Positions 18,696 through 27,806 of a stretch of DNA of 27,863 bases are shown piece after piece. The stretch spans positions 573,990-601,852 of the forward strand of contig BFEA01000098.1 of NCBI GenBank assembly GCA_003427395.1, written 5' to 3'. Source of the DNA: Chara braunii (Eukaryota > Streptophyta > Charophyceae > Charales > Characeae). The notes under the pieces were generated by a model. It was not told where the DNA came from, did no database searches, and worked only from the letters and a program-made list of their open reading frames with translations. Made by a program: the position numbers and the translations under genes. Numbering within the stretch: position 1 is the stretch's first letter; each line of letters opens with the position of its first letter.

Positions 18696-18846
18696 AAAGA
18701 CACAGTGGGACGTCCTTTGGGACATCCGTTGAAATTGGAACGAAACAGAGAAGAGTAGCATGGCCCCCGCGCTTTCAAGGATGACATGCATAAATCGAGA
18801 AATGGTCTATAAAAAAAAAAAGAAAGAAAGAAAGACACAGTGGGAC
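18696..18846 (+). pseudogene. Retroposed U6 snRNA pseudogene with poly(A)-like tail and 16-bp target duplication
   Basis: 18712 to about 18808 reads as U6 snRNA: gtcctttgggacatccg, aaattggaacgaaacagaga, agagtagcatggccccc, aaggatgacatgcataaatc and gagaaatggtc. The ACAGAGA box and AGC triad are present, with changes from canonical U6 (gaa for gat before acagaga, agag for agat, an extra ttt after gcgc). It lacks the T-run that terminates Pol III. Instead it continues tat, then A-run and gaaa repeats (18810-18830). The 16-mer aaagacacagtgggac occurs exactly at 18696-18711 and 18831-18846. No TATA or upstream sequence element precedes it. Tail plus duplication is the signature of LINE-mediated retroposition. 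Confidence 0.93.
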
Positions 18847-19156
18847 TCGGTTTCTGAGAGAGTCTGGTTACAGATTCAGTGGTGCAGATTAATTCAGGCA
18901 ATTCTTTTTTTTTTTTTTTAAGTGAAGTGATCTCAAAAAGGATCTTGTGCAGTAGTGTGGGAACTAGGACAGGGGTTTGAACTTGCAGAGTCGCAACCTG
19001 TGTATTGTTTTTTCCTGTGCAGCCTGAGAGGGGATTGTTGTCAGGAGCATGTTCTTTGGAGAGGGGTTAAAACCACCAGCACTCTGGCCATACGTTGGCC
19101 GCGGAAATAAATTCGAGTAGAAGCATTTCTCCTATCTACTATCTAGTTGAAAGAAT
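18847..19156. other. No gene; T-run at 18905-18919
   Basis: Ordinary sequence. Nothing else supported. Confidence 0.5.
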
Positions 19157-19306
19157 TTGGGTGCTCCCATCCTTGGTGGCCCATCCATTCCGTCCATTGT
19201 CGTCGTGGCTGTGTTTTTTTTAACTTTTTTGACTGTAGGAATACTACTGGGAAGTTGGGTGCTCCCGTCCTTGGTCGCCCGTCCGTTCCGTCCATCGTCA
19301 TCATGA
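19157..19306. repeat. Direct repeat, 52-bp units 98 bp apart
   Basis: ttgggtgctccc(a/g)tccttgg followed by tggcccatccattccgtcca (or tcgcccgtccgttccgtcca) and tcgtc(g/a)tc occurs at 19157 and 19255. Confidence 0.85.
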
Positions 19307-19421
19307 GCTAGGTCGAGGTAACATCCGACTGTCGGAGGTAGTAGTGGTGGGTGATTAACAATTACGCTTCTATTTCAAGTTCTGATGACCAAGCTAGCAA
19401 GCGCCTTCTGACGTAGGCGAT

Positions 19422-19491
19422 GCTTCTGACGTCCAGTGGTTTCTGCTCACATTGCTGGGTCAGAGAGCAGAAAGCACAGGACGTCAGAAGC
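19422..19491. repeat. 70-nt hairpin, 27-bp stem with 2 mismatches
   Basis: The left arm 19422-19448 (gcttctgacgtcc, a, gtg, g, tttctgctc) pairs with the right arm 19465-19491 at 25 of 27 positions around a 16-nt loop. The stem size is compatible with a small-RNA precursor or the core of a foldback element. Either strand could be transcribed. No promoter was recognised. Confidence 0.75.
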
Positions 19492-20158
19492 AGCCACAGT
19501 AGTTTCACTGAAAGCAAAGTTCTAGAAGCCGGGTATTTTCCCAAGGCAGTGCTGGCGCATGGTGTATTCTCCCTTGCTGGTTCTTCCTGGGCCGCGCTGG
19601 TTGCAGTCGTTCAACAGGTATTCCATTTGGGTGCCCGACACAGCGAGATTTGGTTTTGACAGTGGGGTCACACTGTGCGCATGAAGAGCTGTCAGAATCC
19701 ACATAGAAACGTTTGAACTTTGACCCGTGCATTTTGTTTTTTCTTTTTTTTTGGGGGGGGGCAAACTGGAAATTCAAAAAAATATCAAGAAGTATATAAA
19801 TTAATAAGAAGAAGAAGAAGAAGAAGGAAGAAGAGGATCAAGAGGAAGAAGGAAAAGAAGAAGAGGGGGAGAAAATATAAAGAAGAGGATAAGGAAGATG
19901 AAGAAGAAGACGGCGAAGAGGGTGGGGGGGTGGGTGGGGGGGAGGAGGGGAACGTCGGCTCACCGCAGAAGGCAATGGAAAAAAAGCCAAGGGAGCACTT
20001 TCAGATTCCATTCCCACCAAGAAATTTTGTGGTGGTAGAACGGGAGCTACCACCAGTTGCACTCCCCATGCAAGACAACCCCATCTGACACCCAGCCCAT
20101 TACCCCCCCTATCCTTCATACCATTCGTCCCGCCCTTCCCTGTCCAGCATACCTTGAC
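19492..20158. other. No gene; contains a purine-rich tract
   Basis: About 19805-19955 is aag/gag-rich, like 1-760, and ends in ggggggaggaggggaacgtc. On the minus strand it is preceded by ctgcg-gtgagcc, a donor-like site, similar in arrangement to the one beside the first purine tract. ORFs here are low-complexity. Confidence 0.5.
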
Positions 20159-20275
20159 ATCTCGCGACGGCAACTTTCTTTTCCATGCTGCTGTTATGGT
20201 ACCGAATGGGCATCCCACTGATTCCAGCATAATCCACATCATGTTCTGTTCAGATGTCCAAGCTGCCCTGTGACT
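20159..20275. repeat. Dispersed repeat, copy B (copy A at 4621-4779)
   Basis: Carries the same blocks as copy A in the same orientation but lacks copy A's extra segment with the second arm (catggaaaagaaagtcgc). Confidence 0.7.
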
Positions 20276-20595
20276 AGGTGGCAAAGGGCCAAAAACTCTT
20301 TTTTAAAGAAAGGAAAGAAGAGCAACAGCCTTGACATATTATCTTCAGCCGAAAACTCTAAGAAAACTGAAGTCTTGAAACAATTCACTCTTTCAAGATT
20401 AGTGTGGTGAGGCCCCATCTCTGCCAATGGCATGCAGTAACCGCGGGTCCTGCTACCCACCAATAGATTGGAGCAACCAGGCAGTCCGCTAGGAGGGGTG
20501 CTCTTATCACCTCTTCTAGCGGAGGGGCCGGTTTTCCAATTGGGAAAAAAAAAAAAACATCTGGCTGGAGTAACCAAAGCAAGCAATGCTGCTAC
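20276..20595. other. No gene; small hairpin at 20486-20522
   Basis: ccgctaggaggggtg faces cacctcttctagcgg across a 7-nt loop (13 of 15 paired). An A-run follows at about 20545. Nothing else supported. Confidence 0.5.
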
Positions 20596-20599
20596 GCCC

Positions 20600-20822
20600 T
20601 TTGAAGACAGATCATATATATACATATATATCGTCACAAACAGAACTGCCCGGTAAACCGTAGGCAGAGAGAGAGAGAAGAGGACAACAAACGAGGGGCT
20701 GTGACAAACTGTTTCGTCGGAGTATATATATATACATACACACATATATACACATATATACACACATATATATATATATATCATCATAAACAGAACTGCC
20801 CGGTAAACCGTAGGCAGAGAGA
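20600..20822 (+). repeat. Dispersed repeat, two copies joined by AT dinucleotide tracts
   Basis: catataaac or cgtcacaaac, then agaactgcccggtaaaccgt and aggcagagagaga, occurs at about 20630-20720 and 20783-20822. The first copy continues agaggacaacaaacgagggg, ctgtgacaaactgtttcgtc, gga. (TA)n and ATATAC tracts precede each copy. A third copy lies at 22272-22368. The last segment (actgtttcgtcgga) belongs to the microsatellite-associated repeat family. Confidence 0.88.
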
Positions 20823-20993
20823 GGGTTGCCGGCGTTCGGGACGGGCCGAACACCCGAACGTACGGGACCCCTTCGGAAGGCGTTCGGCCATTCGGGCCGA
20901 ACGCGGACCAAAAAAAAAAAAAAAAAAAAAAAAGAATGCAAAAAATTCCGAAAAAAACATATGTTATGGAGAAACATAAACTAACCAACATTT

Positions 20994-21695
20994 GCCTGGG
21001 GACTGGACCCACTAGCGAAGTATTCTACGATGTGTGACACAGTTTTATGGTTTTTTGGAAAATACGAAGTGATTTTTTATTTGCATGAATGGATCGTTTT
21101 CTGATTTAAAATGAATTGACATAGCCCATAAAACTATGAAGAACAGCTGTGCACTCGAATTCATGGGTTGGTATAATCTCCTTCACGTAAGTCTTCATAC
21201 TGATGTACCGTGGCAATAAAATGTGTCCGCGAACACATTCACGAGGATGAACAAGTAATGGGTATTGGGATACATTCCTCGCGACGTATCTAATGATGAC
21301 TTTAGCAGGCCATCCAACAGACGCCGAAGCGTTCCTGTCAGATGCACCACAATATTCGAATTTCACGTTTCAAGTTCTATTTCTCAGAGCCAAAAAAAAA
21401 AAAAAAAGAAGTCTGGAAATCAACCCCCCCCCTTTTAAAGCCCATAAAATCCAGACTTCCCGCCCAGGCAAAGCCACGAGCTATCATGTCCAAGTTAGTC
21501 CAACTTCGTTTGTTTTTTTTTTCCACGCATCTCATTGGACGGGAGGTGGGCATCTTTACAGTCCCCGCTAGGAAACTACCAGGCCGTCGAGATCCGATCT
21601 ATTCGACAGCCGTACTGAGTCACTCGATGCCACACGTGATTGAAATCCTGAACGGCTTGGTAGAATACCTTGCTAGTGGGTCCAGGCCCCTGGGC
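20994..21695. mobile_element. Nested 702-bp element with about 37-bp inverted ends
   Basis: Left gcctggggactggacccact, then agcgaagtattctacga. Right, reverse-complemented: gcccaggggcctggacccac, then tagcaaggtattctacca. One indel and a few substitutions separate them. The interior has no protein-like ORF and one inner inverted pair (gaagtctgga near 21408 and tccagacttc near 21451). No clear target duplication. Confidence 0.7.
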
Positions 21696-21797
21696 ACTAC
21701 ATCCAAATTCTTTACCAAATTTGAAATAAAAATCAAATACAGAAATTACACACTATGATAAAAATAAGAAAAAATAAAAAAGAGAATTAAAATGAAT

Positions 21798-22140
21798 GTG
21801 TGCCAGCACCTTTTCGACACCACCATCTTTGTCTATTTTCAATTATTTTTTGGCATTGACAAATGCCCTGAAAATTTACAGATATGTAGTTTACATAATC
21901 AATAACTCGTTAAAAAAATTTCAAAAATAATAAAATGTTTTAGGCCCCAAAATAAAGTGAAAACAAAAAGTTAAAAGTGAAAAAAAACAAAATAGTGAGT
22001 GGGCGAGCACGTTTTGACACCCCCATCTTAGACGATTTTTAATGTTTTTTTTGGCTTCAAAATTTATAGGCGTGTAGGTTACATCATAGAGAACTCACAA
22101 AAAAAAATTCAGAAAAAAAAACTTATTTTTAGGCCCCGAA
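21798..22140. repeat. Diverged direct repeat inside the 1.4-kb element
   Basis: Unit 1 (21798 to about 21951) and unit 2 (22000-22140) share gcgagcac/gccagcac, ttt(c)gacacc.ccatctt, ga(c)gattttnaat, ttttttggc, aaaattta.ag..(g)tgtag.ttaca and ttttaggcccc. Confidence 0.75.
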
Positions 22141-22271
22141 ACATTTTTTGGCGGGGGCCGAACCTGGAGGTGTTCCGCCCCCGAACGCCCGAACGTTCGG
22201 GGGCCAGCCTGGGGACCCCCGAACGTTCGATCAGGTAACCCTGGTCACAATATATATATACACACATATAT

Positions 22272-22368
22272 CGTCACAAACAGAACTGCCCGGTAAACCG
22301 TAGGCAGAGAGAGAGAAGAGGACAACAAACGAGGGGCTGTGACAAACTGTTTCGGCGGATCGACTCAT
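22272..22368 (+). repeat. Dispersed repeat, third copy
   Basis: Same blocks as 20630-20720 (cgtcacaaacagaactgccc through gacaaactgtttcggcggat, then cgactcat). It is preceded by an atatatatacacacatatat tract. Confidence 0.88.
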
Positions 22369-23162
22369 ATAATCTTAAAAGGGACGCTAGGACCACATCC
22401 CAGCATGCGGGACTGCCGAGAAGTGAATTGGAACTGGTAATTAAAAAAAAAAAAAAAAAAAAAAAAGAACAAAAGACTCGTGACAGTTGTGATCTAAGTT
22501 ATGGGTGGGGAGAAGAGGGCATACGGCCTCATTACAAAACTCACCACAGGCACAAAAGACAAATTATGGCCATGCCATGTTCTCGCGGTAGATTCGTTCT
22601 CATTTTGCAGATTCAGTGAGTAGTGGAGCAAGACACATGCTCTCCTATCACCACCATTTCTATGGGTAGGGCTGTGCTAATTGTGCTCTTCTCATCACTG
22701 CCCCGACGTACAGAAGAAACCCCCCACCACTCCCCTGACTTTCAACAGAAGTCCATTTTTAGGTTACGCCAAAAAAACTTTAGCAACCCTTGTACCAGAC
22801 GTCTGTATTTCCACAGATATGCTCTTGCATGATACAAGAAATGCTCTTTTCGACTCAAACGGCTGGCTAGGCTAAACTCCGAACTGGGATCGGGCTCGGA
22901 TAACTCGTTTCAACACCACACCTGCAACAACAGGAAAAAACACATTTTGCATCTGTGTTCCACAAAAGTTCGACCCAAAACATGCAATGCTAATGCTAGC
23001 AACAATATCCTCTGTGTGTCTGTGCACCTGTGTGTTTTGTTAGAAAAAAACACCCCAATCTTCTCTCTCTCGTCCTCCACAAATCATAGCAAACCGTCCA
23101 TAACGAACAAGTACAGATAAACAATATACAAGAAAATGCAAGGTTGGCCACGTTTGTGTTTG
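22369..23162. other. No gene; A24 run at 22443-22466
   Basis: Ordinary sequence. A segment near 22584-22634 (gcgg.agattc.tt..cattt, then agtggagcaag) is weakly similar to 27118-27170. Nothing else supported. Confidence 0.5.
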
Positions 23163-23228
23163 TGTGCGTGGTCATGTTCGCTAGACACTACCGGTAGTCC
23201 ACAGAAATAAAGCACGACTGTGCCTGAC

Positions 23229-23311
<83 letters not shown>

Positions 23312-23549
23312 GAGTAAAATACCTGCTGTGCTTTAGCCAGCACTGTTTCGTCGGACTTCCACCAACTCATCAGGAGGTTGCGTGTGTGTGTGTGTGTGTC
23401 TGTGTATTGTCATGTTCGCTATGACTGTGCCAGCCTCCGCCAGACTTCCTGTCAGACATTCATTCACCACTTCATCAGGTGTGTGTGTGTGTTGTGTGTG
23501 TGTGTATTTGTGTGTGTGTGTGTGTGCGTGAGAGAGAGAGGGGCGGAGG

Positions 23550-23628
<79 letters not shown>
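23163..23628 (+). repeat. Two compound-microsatellite units, about 237 bp apart
   Basis: Each unit has gtcatgttcgct, then gactgtgcc, then (TG)n(AG)n: TG 23235-23276 with AG to 23314, and TG 23480-23526 with AG 23529-23628. Between them lies the family repeat actgtttcgtcggacttcca, then ccaactcatcaggagg (23342-23377). A decayed version (ttcaccacttcatcagg) precedes the second TG tract. Confidence 0.9.
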
Positions 23629-23629
<1 letters not shown>

Positions 23630-23775
23630 AAAAGACATGCTGAATAATGACGAGGAAATGTTTTTCTTGCTTCTAAAAGTGAACTTGCCACCGATGTGGG
23701 AAGTCATACCCCGCTGGGGATCTCACAAACATTGCGAAACTCAACCCACAAGGAATTTTTCAAGATCGGACAATA

Positions 23776-23880
23776 CAGTCTTGACCCGAATAGAACGCCA
23801 GGTCATTATAACTGCATCTGGACCGAAAGTTGTGCCAAATTCAGCTGTAATGACCGGGCGTTCTATTCGGGTGAAGACGG
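23776..23880. mobile_element. 105-bp MITE, pogo/Tc1-mariner type, flanked by TA (copy 2)
   Basis: TA at 23774-23775 and 23881-23882. Left end cagtcttgacccgaatagaa, then cgccaggtcatt. Right end, reverse-complemented: ccgtcttcacccgaatagaa, then cgcccggtcatt. The internal segment is inverted relative to copy 1 (catctggaccgaaagttgtg here). Both copies are exactly 105 bp. Confidence 0.9.
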
Positions 23881-23882
23881 TA

Positions 23883-24289
23883 GACAAAAGGGCATGGCAT
23901 GGCCCACACAGCTTATCTACTGCGAGCTGTTCCACACAAAAAAAAAAACAATTCCCATGCGCTCACGCACGGACCACCTCTCACACACAAGCACACAAGG
24001 CACACACAAGGCACACATCAGCGTGAAAACAAGAAGCATGTATCTGCATACAAAAGATGATCACATAAGCTCATAAATGAATTCCATATTTAGACTAATA
24101 ATTAGTATTATTTAGACTTCTATTAATAGATTCCAAACCGCTTTTTTTACGTACAAAAAATAATAACTTTATAAGTCAAGTTTGGGATTGTTCCTTCGAT
24201 TTTATTGAAAAGAATATTCGAAAAATGAAGGCTCCAGTGCAACTCCGCCCGCACAAATGGCAAACAAATCAAACGTATCAATCAAATAT
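23883..24289. other. No gene; AT-rich towards the right
   Basis: 24070-24240 is AT-rich (ctaataattagtattattta). No RNA gene or ORF supported. Confidence 0.5.
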
Positions 24290-24327
24290 CTGTCTCTTAT
24301 ACACATCTAGATGTGTATAAGAGACAG
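24290..24327. other. Tn5 mosaic-end junction adapter (sequencing artefact)
   Basis: CTGTCTCTTATACACATCT (24290-24308) is followed directly by its reverse complement AGATGTGTATAAGAGACAG (24309-24327), a perfect 38-bp palindrome. This is exactly the junction adapter formed when tagmented fragments are circularised in Nextera mate-pair libraries. ORFs starting here (MCIRDR.., MYKRQ..) are known adapter translations. Sequence to the left and right may come from distant loci. Confidence 0.98.
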
Positions 24328-26905
24328 GCCCCACACATGGAGCTCATTGATCGTCCCTTCCCCTTCCCCTTCTACTTCCTTCCTTTTTCACTTCCTTTCT
24401 CCTCTTCCCTTCCATCTTTCCCCCCTTCCTCCTTCCTCCTCCTCGTCTCCCCTAGCCCCCCTTCCTCCTTCCTCCTCCCTCCTCGTCTTCCCTAGTCCGC
24501 CTCCCTCGTTCCTCCCTCCCTCCTCCCGTCTCGTGCCACGGGGCAGATTCCTCTCCTCCCTACTTCCACTTTCCTCCTCCCTCCTCCCTCCGTCGTCCTC
24601 TCTCTTCCCGTTGTGTACCATGCCACAACGGCACACGATATTGTTTTCATCTTGTTCTCGTCCTCGTCATCCTCCTCCCTCCTCCTCCCACACGCGATTC
24701 TTTTCTATTTATTGTTCTTGTCCTCGTCATCTGCTTCTCCTCCCTCCTCGTTCTCCTCCCCCCTACTTTCCCCAACTTCCTCCTCTTTCCTCCTCCCTCC
24801 TTCCTCCTCTTTCCTCCTCCCTCCTTCCTCCACTTCCTCCTATTTCCTCCTCCTTCCTCTCCGATCGCACGCCACGTGGCACACCGGCATCCGTTTTCTG
24901 TCTCGTTCTCGCACTTGTCATTCTCCTCCCTCGGCTCTTCCTTCCTCCTCATTTCCCCTCGTCATCCTCCCTCCTCCTCCCTCCTCCTCCTTCTTCCTCC
25001 TCCTCCTCCCTCCTCCCTCCTCTCCTCCCGCCATGTCGAATGTGCAACACCGACCCGCATGTTTTTGTCATCTCGAACACATCCACGTTATCCTCCTCCC
25101 TCGTGGTCGTCCTCCTCCTTTCTCCTCGTCTCAGACCTTAAAAGCCAAGTAGCAATAAGCGTGTAGTTGTTCCCCCCGTGCTCCTTCCTCCTGCTCCTCC
25201 CTCCTCTTGTTGCATGCCACGTGCCACAGCAGCAGGCTATCGTTTTTATCTTGTTCTCGGTCTCGTCATCCTGCTCCCTCCTCCTCCTTCCTCCTTAATC
25301 GTGTCCCACTGTCCTCCTCCCTCCTTCCCCCTCTCTTCTCCGGTTGCGTGCCACGTGGCAAACCCACACGCGACTTTTCTCATCTTGTTCTTGAGCTCTT
25401 CATCCCCCTCTCCCCTCCTTCCTCTTCGTCTCATCGCCCTCTCTCCTCCTTCCTCTTCGTCTCATCCCCCTCTCTCCTCCTTCCTCTTCGTCTCCCTCGT
25501 CCTCCTCCCTCCTTCCTCTTCACTTCTTCCTCCTTCCCCTTCCTCCTTCCTTTTTGCTCCTCCTTCCTCGTCTATCTCTACCGTCGTGTGCCGCATGGCA
25601 CACTATCACGCGATTTTTTCTGCTTCCATCTCCTCCCTCCTCTTCTTTCCTCCTCATCTCCCGTCGTCCTCTTCCTCCCCTGCCTTCCTCCTCCTTCCTC
25701 TTCCTTCCTCCTCCTTCCTCTTCCTTCCTCCTCCTTCCTTCCCTCCCTTCCTCCTCCTTCTCCTCCTTCCTCCTCGTTCCTACTCCGTCACGTGCAACGT
25801 GCAACAGCGGCACGCAAATTTCTCTTTCCACCTCGAATACACCCAAGTTATCATCCTCCCTCGTCCGCCGCCTTTCCCTTTCCCCTCGTCTCCCCCCTTG
25901 CTCCCCCCTCCTTTTGTCCCGTGCCACATCCGACACCGTCACGCAATCTTCGTTTTTCCATGTTCTCATCCTCCTCCTCCCTCTCCTCCTCCCTCCTCTC
26001 CCCCGTCCTCCATCCTCCTTCCTCCTACCCTACTATCGCGTGCCACGTGGCACACCGGCAAGCGATTGATTTCCTTGTTCTCGTTACTGTCCGCCTCCGT
26101 CCTTCTCCTTCCTCGTTGTCTACCCTCGTCCTCCTCCTCCTCCCTTATCCTCCTTCCTCCTCCCCGTTCCCCCTCCATTCTCCTTCCTCCTTTCCTCTCG
26201 TCTTCCCTCCTCCTTCCTCTCCTCTTCCCTCCTTCCTCCTCTCTCCTCCACTCGCGTGCCACGTGACACACCAGGCGAACTTTCTTCCTCCCATCTTCTC
26301 CTCATTCTCCTCATCCTCCTCCCTCCTCCTCCTCCTCCTCCTCCTCCCTCATTTCCCCTCGTCCTGCTCCTTCCTCCCCTTTCCTCAAACTTCCTACTCC
26401 CTTCCATCTCCTCATTCTCGTCACGCTCCTCCCTCCTCCTCGTCCTCCTTCCTCATTTCCTTTTGTCCTACTCGTCCTCCTTCCTCCTCCTCCTTCCTCC
26501 TTCTCCTCCTTCCTCCTTCCTCCTTCCTCCTTCCTCCTCCCTCCTCCCGTCGCGTGCCACGCGCGACATCGGCACGCGAATTTTTTTTCATCTTGTCCTA
26601 ATCATCGTCTTCCTACTCGCTCCTCCTCCTTCCTCTTTCCTCCTTCCTCCTTCCTCCTCCTCCCTCCTTCCTCCTCCTTCCTACTTCCTCCTCCTTCCTC
26701 CCGTCTCCTGTCTCCTCTCTTCTACTGTCGCGTGCCACGTGGGACACCGGCATCCCCATTCCTCCTCCTCCTTCGTCCTCCTCTCTCCTTCCCACTGATC
26801 CGTCCATCTTTCTTTACCCTCCTTCCTTCTTCCTGCTCCCTCCTCCTCCTCCTCCTCCTCCTACGTCCTCCTTCCTACTGATCCATCCTCCATCTTTCTT
26901 CGCCC
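24328..26905. repeat. Pyrimidine-rich tract with about 13 copies of a CACGTG-centred motif
   Basis: CCTCCTTCCTCC-type sequence is interrupted at 24531, 24611, 24865, 25030, 25211, 25343, 25583, 25787, 25921, 26035, 26253, 26550 and 26728 by variants of tcgcgtgccacgtggcacac followed by cggcacgcgattttt and cttgttctcgtcctcgtcat. The core gtgccacgtggcac is palindromic, and in good copies tcgcgtgcc and ggcacgcga form an outer inverted pair. Spacing is irregular (80-297 bp). Ser/Leu/Pro ORFs of up to 464 codons are artefacts of the missing A bases. Confidence 0.88.
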
Positions 26906-27624
26906 TCCTTCGCACTCATTGCCTACTTATAAACCAGAAGGTTCAAAGAAAGAACAAAAAAGAACCAAATATGAACAACAACAAAATTTGTCGATCATTC
27001 CAATCAGTGAATATGATCAATCAAACGCACATATAACGCATATATAACATACATCGCTCCACTAATCACAACATGCACAAACGACAAAAAAGTTTGGCGC
27101 TGTACGTTTCCATATTTTTGCGGAAGATTCATTTCCATTTCGCACATGTGGCGAGCAGTGGATCGAAAAGCCCATGATTCCCGTTCCGTTTACAGAAAAG
27201 AAAGGAAGACTGGAAAAGACAAGCAAAAAGACAAAGCACAAGCAAATGAATATAAAGATAAAATCCCGAATAAAAAGAAAAACCCCAGGGAAGAAAATGA
27301 ACCTTAATTCGTTCGTCCTCAAGAATTTCTGAACACCTAACACGCTAGCTGCAGAGACCTTCTATGCCCATCCACCCCCCCGCCGCCAAGCGGCGGCGAT
27401 CCCCATTCCCTATGACATGCGACCATCTCGCTCTCCTCTCCCAATCCGATCGTGCCTGCCTTCACCCCATCGGACATATCCTGCCAATCTCATCCATTCC
27501 GGTCACCGGCTGATCACCTCGCACTTTTTTTTTTTTTTTTTTTTTCCCCGAAATGATTCACTTTCTTAACCAGCGACGCAAAAAGAGACACAAACAATCC
27601 ATATTCCACATTCACCCCCTCTCA
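26906..27624. other. No gene; T21 run at 27525-27545
   Basis: A-rich to about 27310, then mixed sequence with a short palindromic cgccgccaagcggcggcg at 27381-27398. Nothing else supported. Confidence 0.5.
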
Positions 27625-27750
27625 GGGCATACTCCTCGTACTAAGACTTTTTTCCTACTGACCTCTGGACGTAATTGCAGTCAGACGCATCGAAGTCAGG
27701 CCGTGATTGCGCTCAGATACACTAAGGAAAGTGTTAGTACGAGTATGCCC
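27625..27750. mobile_element. 126-bp MITE-like element with GGGCATACTC ends
   Basis: Left gggcatactcctcgtactaa, then gacttttttcc. Right, reverse-complemented: gggcatactcgtactaacac, then tttcc, differing by a 3-bp indel and few changes. Flanks are tca and tta, so a Harbinger-type TWA duplication is possible but degraded. Inside, cgtaattgcagtcagacgca and cgtgattgcgctcagataca form a diverged direct repeat. Confidence 0.75.
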
Positions 27751-27804
27751 TTACAGTGTTTCTCCCGCCACGAAAACTCACACACACACTTAACCACGAC
27801 TTGC

Positions 27805-27806
<2 letters not shown>

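Larger units (their letters stand above)
20823..22241. mobile_element. Putative 1.4-kb DNA transposon with CCGAACG-rich ends
   Basis: Left end gggttgccggcgttcggg and right end (rc gggttacctgatcgaacgtt, then cggg) are roughly inverted. Both terminal 80-90 bp are GC-rich and packed with CGTTCGG/CCGAACG motifs, while the interior is AT-rich. Clustered subterminal motifs are typical of transposase-binding ends in hAT-, CACTA- and Mutator-type elements. An A24 run lies at 20910-20933. No transposase ORF and no target duplication were seen. A second inverted-repeat element (20994-21695) sits inside. Confidence 0.5.

Noticed and set aside
18712-18808. Functional U6 snRNA gene
   Set aside because: No T-run terminator, no upstream TATA or USE-like element, an internal insertion, and target duplications with an A-rich tail show a retropseudogene.
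24311-25141. ORFs beginning MCIRDR or MYKRQ
   Set aside because: Their first residues are translated from the mosaic-end adapter and the rest from a pyrimidine tract.
25178-26798. Ser/Leu/Pro-rich ORFs of up to 464 codons
   Set aside because: Low-complexity CT sequence. The only complex parts are the CACGTG motifs, which are read in changing frames.
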